Part shown: in pieces, positions 52,061 to 60,712 of the stretch
Layout of the letters: each line of letters opens with the position of its first letter
Numbering within the stretch: position 1 is the stretch's first letter
From: Paracoccus sp. (in: a-proteobacteria)
GTDB taxonomy: Bacteria > Pseudomonadota > Alphaproteobacteria > Rhodobacterales > Rhodobacteraceae
Direction: 5' to 3'
DNA: 60,712 nucleotides
Assembly: GCA_030538425.1 (NCBI GenBank)
Contig: JAUNTZ010000013.1
Span: 1 to 60,712, forward strand
Position numbers and translations under genes: made by a program
Notes under the pieces: generated by a model
What the model was told of the DNA's origin: nothing
The model's database searches: none
The model's input: only the letters and a program-made list of their open reading frames with translations

Positions 52061-52999
52061 ATGAACGCAATTATCGAAGTTGACCGACTTTCCAAACAAT
52101 ATCAGAACGGGCCGCGCGCGCTTGACGATGTGTCGATGACCATCAACGAGGGCGAGATCGTCGCCCTTCTTGGCCCGAACGGCGCGGGCAAGACCACGCT
52201 CATTTCGATCATTTGCGGGCTTGTCGTGCCGACCGGCGGCGCGGTGCGGGTGGGTGGCTACGATATTCAACGTGACTGGCGCGCGGCGCGTCGGCTGATC
52301 GGGCTTGTGCCGCAGGAAATCGCGCTTGAGCCCTTCGAGAAGGTGTTGGCGACCGTGCAATTCACGCGCGGGCTGTTCGGGATGCCGCCAGACGACGCCT
52401 ATCTGGAGCAATTGCTGCGCAGCCTCTCGCTTTGGGACAAGCGCGACGCCGCCACGCGCGAGCTCTCGGGCGGGATGAAGCGGCGCGTGCTGATCGCCAA
52501 GGCTCTGTCGCATCGGCCCAAGGTTCTGTTTCTGGACGAGCCGACGGCGGGTGTCGATGTCGCGCTGCGCCGCGAGATGTGGCAGGTTGTCGATCAGTTG
52601 CGCCGCGACGGGGTGACGATCATCCTGACCACCCATTACCTTGAAGAAGCCGAGGAAATGGCCGACCGCATCGGCGTCATCAATCACGGCCAGCTTTTGC
52701 TGATGAAACCCACGCGTGAGCTGATGGGTGAGTTCGGGCGCAAGCGGCTGTCCGTGCAGCTTGACGCGGCGCTGCCCGCCCTGCCTGCCGCGCTTGAAGG
52801 GCGTGGGCTTTCGCTTTCGGAGGATGGGCGGGTGCTGTTCTACGATTACGACACAAGGGCCGAGCGCACCGGCATTGCCCGCCTGCTGGCCGATCTGGCC
52901 GCCGAGGGCGTTGCGGTGCGCGATGTCGAGACGAAACAATCCAGCCTTGAAGAAGTGTTCATCTCGCTTCTGGACGACAAAGCGAGGGACGCGACATGA
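52061..52999 (+). CDS. ABC transporter ATP-binding protein
   Basis: The 312-residue ATPase shows Walker A GPNGAGKTT, signature ELSGGMKRRVLIAKAL, Walker B VLFLDEPTAGVDV and H-loop TTHYLEEAEEMADR, followed by a C-terminal domain of about 80 residues typical of ABC-2 exporters of the DrrA/CcmA/YadG type. It overlaps its permease gene by 4 bases. The substrate is unknown. Confidence 0.93.
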   Translation: MNAIIEVDRLSKQYQNGPRALDDVSMTINEGEIVALLGPNGAGKTTLISIICGLVVPTGGAVRVGGYDIQRDWRAARRLIGLVPQEIALEPFEKVLATVQFTRGLFGMPPDDAYLEQLLRSLSLWDKRDAATRELSGGMKRRVLIAKALSHRPKVLFLDEPTAGVDVALRREMWQVVDQLRRDGVTIILTTHYLEEAEEMADRIGVINHGQLLLMKPTRELMGEFGRKRLSVQLDAALPALPAALEGRGLSLSEDGRVLFYDYDTRAERTGIARLLADLAAEGVAVRDVETKQSSLEEVFISLLDDKARDAT

Positions 53000-53757
53000 A
53001 CAGCTACGCCATCCGCACGATTTTTCACCATGAGATGACGCGGTTTTTCCGCACCATCTGGCAATCGCTGGCCTCGCCGGTTCTGTCCACGATCCTGTAT
53101 TTCGTGGTCTTTGGCGCCGCCCTTGGCGCGCGCATCCAGTCGGTCGAGGGCGTGCCCTATGCCGCCTTTATCGTGCCGGGTCTGATGATGCTGACCGTCT
53201 TGCAGCAAAGCGTGACCAACGCGGCCTTCGGGATCTATTTCCCCAAATTCTCGGGGACGATTTATGAATATCTGATTGCGCCCGCAGGCTGGCTTGAGGT
53301 CACGATCGGCTTTGTCGGCGCGGCGGCAGCCAAGGCGGTGCTGATCGCGCTTGTGATCCTTGTCACTTCGTTCTTTTTCGTGGGCATCAGCATCGCGCAT
53401 CCGTTCTGGATGATCGGTTTTCTGGTGCTGACCGCCGTGGCCTTTTCGCTGCTGGGCTTTATCGTCGGGCTGTGGGCGAAGAATTTTGAGCAACTGAACA
53501 TCGTGCCGATGATGGTCATCATGCCGCTGGTTTTCCTTGGCGGCGCGTTCTACTCGGCCTCGATGCTGCCGCCCTTCTGGGAGGCCGTGGCCAAGATGAA
53601 CCCGGTGCTTTACCTCGTGTCGGGCTTTCGCTGGTCGTTCTTTGGTCTGGCCGATGTGCCGGTCGGCCTGTCGCTGTTTGCGGTGTCGCTGATGATCGCC
53701 ATCTGCTGTCTGGTGATCTGGCGGATCTTCGTGACCGGCTGGCGGCTGCGGGATTAG
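52996..53757 (+). CDS. ABC-2 type transporter permease
   Basis: The 253-residue protein has six predicted membrane helices and ABC-2 features: LSTILYFVVFGAALGARI, YAAFIVPGLMMLTVLQ and PLVFLGGAFYSASMLPPFW. It resembles the YadH-type permease that pairs with YadG. It should export a lipid, polymer or drug. The TAG overlaps the TAA of the convergent lipoprotein gene in TTAG. Confidence 0.92.
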   Translation: MNSYAIRTIFHHEMTRFFRTIWQSLASPVLSTILYFVVFGAALGARIQSVEGVPYAAFIVPGLMMLTVLQQSVTNAAFGIYFPKFSGTIYEYLIAPAGWLEVTIGFVGAAAAKAVLIALVILVTSFFFVGISIAHPFWMIGFLVLTAVAFSLLGFIVGLWAKNFEQLNIVPMMVIMPLVFLGGAFYSASMLPPFWEAVAKMNPVLYLVSGFRWSFFGLADVPVGLSLFAVSLMIAICCLVIWRIFVTGWRLRD

Positions 53758-54242
53758 GTCCGGCACAGCCGCGTCTGCGGGTCCAGCCGGACATATTCGG
53801 CGGCGCTGATGCGCTGCATCTCAAGCGAGCGGCTCCACTCGTTGAACCACCGCGTGCGGATGCCGCCGCGATAATACTGGCCCATCATCTGATCGACGCC
53901 CGGCGCGATGATCTGCGTGCCTGCGACGCGGGGGGCGTGGAATCCCACAGTCGCGCCGGGGCCAAGGCAGGCATTGGGCAGGGTGATATAGATCGTGCAG
54001 GCGCTGCGGCAATAGCCCCGGATCTCGACCGGGCGACCCGAGGCGGCCAGCTCATCACGCCGCGCCATGGCCGACAGGACATGCCCGCCCGGATCGTTGC
54101 GAATGACGATAGGCGCGCCGGAGGCAGGGCGCTGCGCGGCGGCAGGCGCGGGCTGCGGGATCATCGCGGGGTCCACGGTGATGCAGCCCGAGAGCATCAG
54201 GGCGGCGGCAAGCGGGGCAAGGATGCGGCGCAGATGTGTCAT
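53754..54242 (-). CDS. Lipoprotein with ClpP/crotonase-like (COG3904-type) domain
   Basis: The 162-residue product has a lipoprotein signal (LMLSGC, Cys20). The body resembles the ClpP-fold periplasmic proteins: IRNDPGGHVLSAMARRDEL, then GYCRSACTIYITLPNACLGPGATVGFHAP, with Ser in RSAC at the nucleophile position and His in GFHAP. A serine-protease activity is possible but unproven. It starts at ATG 54242. Confidence 0.72.
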   Translation of the reverse strand: MTHLRRILAPLAAALMLSGCITVDPAMIPQPAPAAAQRPASGAPIVIRNDPGGHVLSAMARRDELAASGRPVEIRGYCRSACTIYITLPNACLGPGATVGFHAPRVAGTQIIAPGVDQMMGQYYRGGIRTRWFNEWSRSLEMQRISAAEYVRLDPQTRLCRT

Positions 54243-54294
54243 GGGCACATTCTGGCGCGATTGTCGGCGGGCGCAAGCCACGATCTGGCGAGGC

Positions 54295-54762
54295 TTAGCG
54301 GAACATGCCGTCGCGCAGCCGGATGCCATGTTCCAGCCACGCCTTCATCGCCGCCAGCATATAGGCCCAACCCATCGCATTGCCCTGCGCCGCCCGCAGG
54401 CTTTGCGCCGTCGCGGCCCAGCCCTCTTCGGTGACATCAATGCGGGTTCGCGCGCCGCCATCTGCCGGGGCAAAGCGGAAGGTGACCGTGGTCTCCGGCT
54501 GATCCGCACCGGGCGGAGAGGGCCAGCGAAAGCGGATCAGCTCGGGCCGTCTTGCCTCATCCACGGTCACCTCGAACGGGCCGGGAAAATCGGCAAATTC
54601 CCATGTCACGGTGGCGCCGGTCTCCATCCGGCCGGATGCGCCGCCGGTGGTGAAATGCGCGGCCAGCTGCTCGGGCAGGGCCACCGCGTCAAAGGCGCGC
54701 TCCCGCGAGACCGGGACATAGCCAAAGACATTGACGGTCAGGTCGTCCGAGGTGATTTTCAT
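54295..54762 (-). CDS. SRPBCC (AHSA1-like) domain protein
   Basis: The 155-residue product has the START-like AHSA1 pattern: VSRERAFDAVALPEQLAAHF, ATVTWEFADFPGPFEVTV and the C-terminal helix GNAMGWAYMLAAMKAWLEHGI. These bind hydrophobic ligands; the ligand is unknown. ATG 54762 overlaps the stop of the DUF4174-like gene by 4 bases. Confidence 0.85.
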   Translation of the reverse strand: MKITSDDLTVNVFGYVPVSRERAFDAVALPEQLAAHFTTGGASGRMETGATVTWEFADFPGPFEVTVDEARRPELIRFRWPSPPGADQPETTVTFRFAPADGGARTRIDVTEEGWAATAQSLRAAQGNAMGWAYMLAAMKAWLEHGIRLRDGMFR

Positions 54763-55079
54763 TGATCGCCCGTATAGGGTTCGAACCCCGCAGCGCGGGC
54801 GGCGGGCAGTTGCGCCTTCGGGATGTGGAAGATCCCGATCCGTCCGTCTGGCGCGCCGCAAAGCGCAATCCTCATCATCCCGTCATCGCCGGGTCGCATG
54901 ACCAGAACATCGACCCCCGAGGCGCGCAGCTCGGCGCCAAGCGCCTCCAGCCGACCTTCATGCGGATTGCACTGCGTCGTGCCGTAATATTTGAACACGC
55001 GGGTCGCCTCCGGGCCCCCGGCATTATCGCAGGCGGCCAGCATCAGGGGCAGGGTCAGGATGGCAAACAGGCGGGGCAT
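54759..55079 (-). CDS. DUF4174-like lipoprotein
   Basis: The product of about 106 residues has a lipoprotein signal (LMLAAC) and a domain resembling DUF4174, which has a thioredoxin-like fold: VFKYYGTTQCNPHEGRLEALG at the start and GIFHIPKAQLPAARAAG. ATG 55079 is favoured because GAGG lies just before it; an ATG at 55091 is in frame. Function is unknown. Confidence 0.65.
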   Translation of the reverse strand: MPRLFAILTLPLMLAACDNAGGPEATRVFKYYGTTQCNPHEGRLEALGAELRASGVDVLVMRPGDDGMMRIALCGAPDGRIGIFHIPKAQLPAARAAGFEPYTGDQ

Positions 55080-55172
55080 TGCGGGCCTCATCGGCTAGGG
55101 TCACGCCCAGTCTAGGCGCGGGGGCCGGGCTTGCGCAACTGAGTGCTTAACAAGTCCGCGTGAGCGCAGTAT

Positions 55173-56549
55173 ATGGCGCAAATGCAGACAAACCCGCCAG
55201 ACCTCCGCCCCGACCTTGCCCGCGCCCGCATCCCTGACGAGAGGCGCGAGGGCCAGCCGACCATCGGCATGGTCAGCCTTGGCTGTCCCAAGGCGCTTGT
55301 GGACAGCGAACGTATCCTGACCCGGCTGCGGGCCGAGGGTTACGCGATCAGCCCGGACTATGCGGGCGCGGATGCGGTGATCGTGAACACCTGCGGCTTT
55401 CTGGACAGCGCCAAGGCCGAAAGCCTTGATGCGATTGGCGAGGCTTTGGCCGAGAACGGGCGGGTGATCGTCACCGGCTGTCTGGGCGCGGAGCCGGACT
55501 ATATCACAGGCGCGCATCCCAAGGTTCTGGCCGTGACCGGCCCGCATCAATATGAACAGGTGCTGGACGCGGTGCATGCCGCCGTGCCGCCTGCGCCAGA
55601 CCCGTTCATCGACCTGTTGCCAGCATCGGGCGTCAGCCTGACGCCGCGCCATTACAGCTATCTGAAAATCTCGGAGGGCTGTAACCATCACTGCAAGTTC
55701 TGCATCATCCCCGATATGCGCGGCCGTCTGGTCAGCCGCCCCGCCCATGCCGTGATCCGTGAGGCGGAACGGCTGGTCGCGGCGGGGGTGCGTGAACTGC
55801 TGGTGATCTCGCAAGATACCTCGGCCTACGGCGTGGACCTGAAACACGCGACGGAGCGCGACCATCGCGCCCATATCACCGATCTGGCGCGGGATCTGGG
55901 AACCTTGGGCGCTTGGGTGCGGCTGCATTATGTCTATCCTTACCCGCATGTGCGCGACCTGATCCCGCTGATGGCGGAGGGGCTGGTGCTGCCCTATCTG
56001 GATATCCCGTTTCAGCACGCCCATCCCGACACGCTGCGGCGCATGGCGCGGCCTGCGGCGGCGGCGAAAACGCTGGATGAAATCGCGGCATGGCGGGCGG
56101 CCTGCCCGGAGATTGCGCTGCGTTCGACCTTTATCGTCGGCTATCCGGGCGAGACCGAGGCCGAGTTCCAGACCCTGCTCGACTGGCTGGATGAGGCGCA
56201 ACTGGACCGTGTCGGCGCGTTCCAATACGAAAACGTGCGCGGCGCGCGGGCCAATGATCTGCCCGACCATGTGCCGGATGATGTGAAGGCCGAGCGGTTC
56301 CACCGTTTCATGGAAAAGGCGCAGGCGATCTCGGCGGCCAAGCTGGCGGCCAAGGTCGGCAGCCTGCAACAGGTGATCGTGGATTCGGTCGATGCCGATG
56401 GCGCGACCTGCCGCACCCGCGCCGATGCGCCCGAGATCGACGGCAACCTGTTCATCGATGAGGGCTTCGAGGGGCTGGCACCCGGCGATATCGTCACCGT
56501 CACGGTTGACGAGGCCAGCGATTATGACCTGTGGGGGCGGCTGACATGA
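55173..56549 (+). CDS. rimO: Ribosomal protein S12 methylthiotransferase RimO
   Basis: RimO methylthiolates Asp88 of S12. The 458-residue radical-SAM protein has the UPF0004 cysteines ([27 protein letters not shown]), the SAM cluster [17 protein letters not shown] and a C-terminal TRAM domain ending [18 protein letters not shown]. The stop overlaps the sulfotransferase start by 4 bases. Confidence 0.96.
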   Translation: MAQMQTNPPDLRPDLARARIPDERREGQPTIGMVSLGCPKALVDSERILTRLRAEGYAISPDYAGADAVIVNTCGFLDSAKAESLDAIGEALAENGRVIVTGCLGAEPDYITGAHPKVLAVTGPHQYEQVLDAVHAAVPPAPDPFIDLLPASGVSLTPRHYSYLKISEGCNHHCKFCIIPDMRGRLVSRPAHAVIREAERLVAAGVRELLVISQDTSAYGVDLKHATERDHRAHITDLARDLGTLGAWVRLHYVYPYPHVRDLIPLMAEGLVLPYLDIPFQHAHPDTLRRMARPAAAAKTLDEIAAWRAACPEIALRSTFIVGYPGETEAEFQTLLDWLDEAQLDRVGAFQYENVRGARANDLPDHVPDDVKAERFHRFMEKAQAISAAKLAAKVGSLQQVIVDSVDADGATCRTRADAPEIDGNLFIDEGFEGLAPGDIVTVTVDEASDYDLWGRLT

Positions 56550-57418
56550 TCCCGGACATGACCCGCTGGTCCGACAATCTGCGCCCGCGCAAGCCCTCGG
56601 TCATTGGCATCGGCGCGCAAAAGGGCGGCACGACATGGCTGAACGCGATGCTCTCGCAGCATCCCCGGCTGTGGACGACGCCCTTCAAAGAGGTGCATTT
56701 CTTCGACCACCGCTTCACCCTGGAAAACCGCAACTGGACGCCCTGGCATATCAACCGCTCGGCCAAGATGCTGCTGGTTCAGTATGAAAAGAAGGGGATT
56801 GAGCCGCCGCAGCAGGTGCTTGACTATCTCTCGATGATGACCGGCGGCAAGATGTTCTCGAACGGCTGGTATAAAGACCTGTTCGCCCCCGCGCCGCAAG
56901 GCACCCGGCCCATCGACATCACCCCCGAATATTCCGGCCTTGCCGATGAAGGCGTTGATTTCGTGTCGAAATTCCTGCCGAACGCGCAGTTCATCTATAT
57001 TCTGCGGCACCCGGTGGACCGGCTGATCTCACAGCTGAAGATGAACATGATGCGCAAGCGCCGCAAGCCGGTCGGGGTTGAGGCATGGATGGCCGAGATC
57101 GAGGACCCGGTGCTTTATGCGCGCGGTCGCTACAGCGATTATGTGCCACGCTGGCGGGCGCGGTTCGGGCCGGACCGGCTGCTGATCCTGCCCTTTGGCG
57201 ATATCGCCCGCCAGCCGCGCGACTTTCTGCGGCGGATTGAGGAATTTCTGGACATTCCGGCCCATAACTATACCGGCGCGGGCAACAAGGTCTTTGCCGC
57301 GCAGCCGGGCCTCTCCGTCCCCGACGAAGTGCGCGCCGAGATCCGCAACCGCGTCGAGGGTGAGTTCACCTTCATGCAGGAAACCTTTGGCGACGCCTTT
57401 GTTCAGGCCAGCCGCTGA
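56546..57418 (+). CDS. Sulfotransferase family protein
   Basis: The 290-residue product has the PAPS 5'-phosphosulfate loop [14 protein letters not shown] near residue 26 and the 3'-phosphate motif [15 protein letters not shown] near 150. It should transfer sulfate from PAPS to a hydroxyl or amine of a glycan, lipid or small molecule. Acceptor unknown. ATG 56546 (ATGA overlap with rimO) or ATG 56558 are possible. In-operon placement with rimO looks accidental. Confidence 0.88.
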   Translation: MIPDMTRWSDNLRPRKPSVIGIGAQKGGTTWLNAMLSQHPRLWTTPFKEVHFFDHRFTLENRNWTPWHINRSAKMLLVQYEKKGIEPPQQVLDYLSMMTGGKMFSNGWYKDLFAPAPQGTRPIDITPEYSGLADEGVDFVSKFLPNAQFIYILRHPVDRLISQLKMNMMRKRRKPVGVEAWMAEIEDPVLYARGRYSDYVPRWRARFGPDRLLILPFGDIARQPRDFLRRIEEFLDIPAHNYTGAGNKVFAAQPGLSVPDEVRAEIRNRVEGEFTFMQETFGDAFVQASR

Positions 57419-57487
57419 GGCTTTCATTCCCGCCCCCGCATCCTTACATGGGGGCCAAACCTTCCATTCCTGATCCGGGGCATTCCG

Positions 57488-59143
57488 ATGGCTGCTTATG
57501 AATTTGTGTATCACATGGACGGCGTGTCCAAGACCTATGCCGGCGGCAAAAAGGTGTTTGAGAACATCCGCCTGAACTTCCTGCCCGGCGTCAAGATCGG
57601 CGTTGTGGGCGTAAACGGCGCCGGTAAATCCTCGCTGCTGCGCATCATGGCGGGCATCGACAAGGATTTTCAGGGCGAGGCATGGGCCGCCAAGGGGGCC
57701 AAGGTGGGTTATCTGCCGCAAGAGCCGCAACTGGACGAAAGCCTGAACGTGCGTGAAAACGTCATGCTGGGCGTGGCCGAAAAAAAGGCCAAGCTGGATC
57801 GCTATAACGAGCTGGCGATGAATTACAGCGATGAAACTGCCGAGGAAATGGCTGCCCTGCAAGATGAGATCGACGCGGGCAACCTGTGGGATCTGGACAG
57901 CCAGATCGACGTCGCGATGGAGGCGCTGCGCTGTCCGCCCGACGATGCGGATGTCTCGACCCTTTCGGGCGGTGAGCGGCGGCGGGTGGCGCTGTGCAAG
58001 CTATTGCTTGAGGCGCCCGAAATGCTGCTCTTGGACGAGCCGACCAACCACCTTGACGCCGAAACCATCGCCTGGCTGCAAAAGCACCTGATCGAATATC
58101 CCGGCACGATTCTGGTCGTGACCCATGACCGCTATTTCCTTGACGACATCACCGGCTGGATTCTGGAACTCGACCGTGGGCGGGGGATTCCTTACGAGGG
58201 GAACTATTCCGCATGGCTGGACCAGAAGGCCAAGCGGCTGGCACAAGAGGCGCGCGAGGACAAGGCGCGGCAGAAACAGCTTGAGCGTGAACTTGACTGG
58301 ATCCGCGCCGGGGCCAAGGCGCGTCAGGCCAAGCAAAAAGCCCGGATCAACGCCTATAACGACCTTGCCGCGCAGTCCGAACGCGACAAGCTGACCCGCG
58401 CGCAGATCATCATCCCGAACGGCGAACGTCTGGGCGGCAAGGTGATTGAGGTCTCGGGGCTGAAAAAAGCCATGGGCGACAAGTTGTTGATCGAGGATCT
58501 GGATTTCGCCCTGCCGCCCGGCGGCATTGTCGGCGTGATCGGCCCGAACGGTGCGGGCAAATCGACCCTGTTCCGTATGCTGACCGGGCAAGAGACCCCG
58601 GACGCCGGTGAGATCAATCTGGGCGATACGGTCAAGCTGTCCTACGTCGATCAGTCGCGCGATGCCTTGGACCCGAACAAGACGGTGTGGGAAGAGATCT
58701 CGGGCGGTGCCGAGCAGATCGTTCTGGGCGACGCGCAGATGAACAGCCGCGCCTATTGCAGCGCCTTTAACTTCAAGGGCGGCGATCAGCAGAAAAAGGT
58801 CGGCCTGCTCTCGGGTGGTGAGCGCAACCGGGTTCACATGGCCAAACTGTTGAAATCGGGCGGTAACGTGCTGTTGCTGGACGAGCCGACCAACGATCTC
58901 GACGTGGAAACCCTGCAAGCCCTTGAGGCGGCGTTGGAGGATTTCGCAGGCTGCGCGGTGATTATCTCGCACGACCGCTTCTTCCTTGACCGGCTGTGCA
59001 CGCATATCCTCGCCTTCGAGGGCGATGCCCATGTCGAATGGTTCGAGGGCAACTTTGAGGATTACGAGGCCGACAAGATCCGTCGCCTTGGTCCCGATGC
59101 GGTCGAACCCAAGCGGGTGAAGCACAAGAAGTTCACCCGCTAA
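57488..59143 (+). CDS. ettA: Energy-dependent translational throttle protein EttA
   Basis: EttA is an ABC-F protein that gates the ribosome by binding the E site in response to ATP level. The 551-residue product has two ABC domains: GVNGAGKSSLLRIMAG and LSGGERRRVALCKLLL, then GPNGAGKSTLFRMLTG and LSGGERNRVHMAKLLKSG, each with a Walker B LLLDEPTN. The linker with SAWLDQKAKRL and RQAKQKARINAYN and the arm region fit EttA. Confidence 0.97.
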   Translation: MAAYEFVYHMDGVSKTYAGGKKVFENIRLNFLPGVKIGVVGVNGAGKSSLLRIMAGIDKDFQGEAWAAKGAKVGYLPQEPQLDESLNVRENVMLGVAEKKAKLDRYNELAMNYSDETAEEMAALQDEIDAGNLWDLDSQIDVAMEALRCPPDDADVSTLSGGERRRVALCKLLLEAPEMLLLDEPTNHLDAETIAWLQKHLIEYPGTILVVTHDRYFLDDITGWILELDRGRGIPYEGNYSAWLDQKAKRLAQEAREDKARQKQLERELDWIRAGAKARQAKQKARINAYNDLAAQSERDKLTRAQIIIPNGERLGGKVIEVSGLKKAMGDKLLIEDLDFALPPGGIVGVIGPNGAGKSTLFRMLTGQETPDAGEINLGDTVKLSYVDQSRDALDPNKTVWEEISGGAEQIVLGDAQMNSRAYCSAFNFKGGDQQKKVGLLSGGERNRVHMAKLLKSGGNVLLLDEPTNDLDVETLQALEAALEDFAGCAVIISHDRFFLDRLCTHILAFEGDAHVEWFEGNFEDYEADKIRRLGPDAVEPKRVKHKKFTR

Positions 59144-59150
59144 AACCCAG

Positions 59151-59171
59151 GGCCCGTGCATCGCGCGGGCC
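59151..59171 (+). promoter_or_regulatory. Hairpin between ettA and the DUF2254 gene
   Basis: GGCCCG-TGCATCGCG-CGGGCC is a 6-bp perfect stem 8 bases after the ettA stop, without a T-run. It could be a weak terminator. Confidence 0.35.
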
Positions 59172-59192
59172 TCTCCACACCATGAGGCTTTC

Positions 59193-60443
59193 ATGCTGCG
59201 CTTTCTGCCCGAGGGCTATCTGTTCCGCCTGCGTGAAGCTCTCAGCCAGATGGGGATGCGCGTCACCCTGTTTGCCGTGGCGGGCGTGGCGCTTGCGCTG
59301 ATGACCGCGTTTCTCGCGCCCTATATCCCCTTTGACGCGCCGATTGAGCCCGCTGCGGGCTCGGTTGACGCGATCCTGAACGTGCTGGCGGGGGCGATGC
59401 TGCCGGTGGCGACTTTCTCGGTCTCGATCATCGCGACGGCCTACGGCACGGCGACCAATAACGCGACGCCCCGCGCCTCGCGGCTGCTCTCGGCGGACCC
59501 TATCGCGCAGACGGCGGTCTCGGTCTTTATCGGCGCGTTCATGTTCGCGATTGCGGGGATTATCGGCATCGCGGCGGGGGCCTATTCGGGTTCGGGCCGC
59601 AACATTCTGTTTCTGGCCACGCTGCTGGTCATTGGCGCGATTGCCTGGGCCTTGCTGCGATGGGTCGATCACCTCAGCAATTACGGCAGCATCAACGATA
59701 TCGTGGCGCGGGTCGAGGCGCGCGCGACAGAGGCCGCCGCGCTTTACCGCGACCTGCCCGCGCTTGGGGCGCAACCTGCGCCGCGCGGGGCCCTGCCGGA
59801 TGGCGCGATCCTGCTGCGCTCGATGGGGAGCGGCTATGTGCAGCATATCGACATGGAGCGGCTGAATGAGGTGGCGGGTGAGGCCGGGCTGCGGGTCGAG
59901 GTGCTGCGCATGACCGGCAAATATGTCCATCACGGTGAGCCGATCCTGCGGCTCTCGGCGCCTTGCGACGAAGAGACTGGGGCCCGGTTGCGCAATGTCT
60001 TCACCATCGACGCGCAGCGCAGCTTTGATCAGGACCTGCGCTATGGGCTGATCGTGCTGTCCGAGATCGGCGGTCGCGCGCTGGCCCCGGGCGCGAATGA
60101 TGTCGGCACCGCCATCGAGGTTTTGCGGGCGGGAACCCGTGCGCTGATGGTGCTGCATGGCGTCGGGCGCGACGAGGACGCGCCCGACCCGCATCCCTAC
60201 GCCCATGTTTCCGCGCCGGTCCTGTCGGTCGATGAGACCTATGCCGAGTTCTTCGCCCCCCTCGCCCGCAGCGGGGCCGAGCGTGTCGAGGTGATCAAGA
60301 CCCTCCTCGACGGTACGCAGGCGCTTGCCCAAGCGGGCGGCGGCCTCGCCGCGCGGCAACAGGCGCGTGACGCTTACGGGCGGGCGATGGGGGCCTTGAC
60401 GCAGGAATGGGAGAAAGAGCTGCTGCGGCAGGAGATGGGCTGA
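59193..60443 (+). CDS. DUF2254 family membrane protein
   Basis: The 416-residue product has four predicted membrane helices in the N-terminal 160 residues (for example FAVAGVALALMTAFLAPYI and VSVFIGAFMFAIAGIIGIAA) and a soluble C-terminal domain with DLRYGLIVLSEIGGRALAPG and GANDVGTAIEVL. This matches DUF2254, whose function is unknown. The final codons are repeated, in decayed form, exactly 240 bases downstream. Confidence 0.9.
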   Translation: MLRFLPEGYLFRLREALSQMGMRVTLFAVAGVALALMTAFLAPYIPFDAPIEPAAGSVDAILNVLAGAMLPVATFSVSIIATAYGTATNNATPRASRLLSADPIAQTAVSVFIGAFMFAIAGIIGIAAGAYSGSGRNILFLATLLVIGAIAWALLRWVDHLSNYGSINDIVARVEARATEAAALYRDLPALGAQPAPRGALPDGAILLRSMGSGYVQHIDMERLNEVAGEAGLRVEVLRMTGKYVHHGEPILRLSAPCDEETGARLRNVFTIDAQRSFDQDLRYGLIVLSEIGGRALAPGANDVGTAIEVLRAGTRALMVLHGVGRDEDAPDPHPYAHVSAPVLSVDETYAEFFAPLARSGAERVEVIKTLLDGTQALAQAGGGLAARQQARDAYGRAMGALTQEWEKELLRQEMG

Positions 60444-60690
60444 GCGGGCTGCCTGAGGGGGACAGGCTGCTGTCTGCGCCTGCGCAGGTTTGGCTTGCTT
60501 CTGTGTCACTCGCGGGGCTGAGCGGGTCGAGTTGATGGAGACCCTCTTTAAGGGCACGCAGACGCTTGCCCAAGCGGGGGTGGCCTTGCCGCGCGGCAAC
60601 AGGCGCGTGACGCCTACGGGCGGGCGATGGGTGGCTTGAGGCTGGAATAGGAAAAAACCCGTTGCGGCGGGACATGAGCTGAGCCAACCT
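60444..60690 (+). pseudogene. Decayed tandem copy of the DUF2254 gene 3' end
   Basis: From about 60508 to 60690 the sequence parallels 60268-60450. AGGCGCGTGACGC-TACGGG and CGGGCGATGG recur at offset 240. Translation VELMETLFKGTQTLAQAG matches VEVIKTLLDGTQALAQAG, then a 1-base shift breaks the frame. It carries no start and is a relic. The 64 bases between stop and copy show nothing else. Confidence 0.8.
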
Positions 60691-60712
60691 CCTTCGCCTT
60701 CGCCTTCGCCTT
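60691..60712 (+). repeat. CCTTCG hexanucleotide repeat at window edge
   Basis: CCTTCG is repeated about 3.7 times and runs off the window end. A simple-sequence tract of this kind can vary in copy number by slippage. Confidence 0.6.

Noticed and set aside
1-60712. tRNA, rRNA, insertion sequences, prophage or integrative element
   Set aside because: No cloverleaf-like sequence, transposase, integrase or phage protein was seen on either strand; gene content and composition look uniformly chromosomal.

Overview
The window is a GC-rich, gene-dense stretch of an alphaproteobacterial chromosome, most likely Rhodobacterales (Rhodobacter/Paracoccus/Roseobacter relatives). The protein set points there: a 50-residue aa3-type cytochrome c oxidase subunit IV, TrcR (DUF1013), COQ9, DUF1491, a long-form HPF, the kdsD-lptC-lptA-lptB-hpf-ptsN block and Rhodobacterales-style TRAP transporters. 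I see no phage, integrase, IS transposase, CRISPR array, rRNA or tRNA. Almost everything is core or shell metabolism, so the unusual material lies between genes.

Layout. 1-6.6 kb: a minus-strand aromatic-acid locus (feruloyl-CoA synthase-like ligase, crotonase, SDR, TRAP transporter, MarR regulator), with a divergent extradiol dioxygenase and a hemerythrin-domain gene. 8.1-12.8 kb: RNase D, then the LPS-export and ribosome-hibernation block ending in ptsN. 12.9-16.2 kb: a small protein, mutY, DciA-like, DsbA, a META lipoprotein and rpsU. 16.3-24.2 kb: COQ9, quinone oxidoreductase, RNase T2, TrcR and its overlapping partner, GlsB-type protein, flavin-binding protein with a divergent TetR, gabD and an SH3 protein. 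24.4-32.1 kb: Sua5, acyl-CoA dehydrogenase, MBL hydrolase, oxidase subunit IV, a lipoprotein, AzlCD, an unknown membrane protein and greA. 32.3-39.3 kb: ETF-QO, a TPR protein, ispE, pdxJ, two unknowns and acpS. 39.3-46 kb: rarD, DUF1491, era, rnc and lepB (inverted relative to acpS and recO), adenine deaminase and recO. 46-60.7 kb: pip, ubiG, GFA, rhomboid, META, gabT, an ABC-2 exporter, lipoproteins, rimO, sulfotransferase, ettA and DUF2254.

How the genes work together. Several sets form working units: CoA-dependent hydroxycinnamate uptake and side-chain shortening; Lpt transport with Kdo precursor synthesis; ribosome hibernation next to PTS-Ntr; ETF-linked beta-oxidation (acyl-CoA dehydrogenase and ETF-QO); GABA catabolism (gabT and gabD, 27 kb apart); and ubiquinone synthesis (ubiG, COQ9).

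The most notable observations are two. First, four genes (DUF1491, ubiG, rhomboid, DUF2254) have decayed partial tandem copies of one of their own ends in the adjacent spacer; in the rhomboid case the copy is an intact 70-codon leader ORF that stops 4 nt before the real start. Second, a dispersed imperfect-hairpin repeat (arms GAGTATTT..GCACAGAAGAAG and TCTTTTGTCC..AAATATCCCCGCCGGAGGC) occurs at seven intergenic positions. In addition, five convergent gene pairs overlap by exactly four bases at shared CTAG or TTAG stop codons. All similarity statements come from reading by eye and no database was searched.
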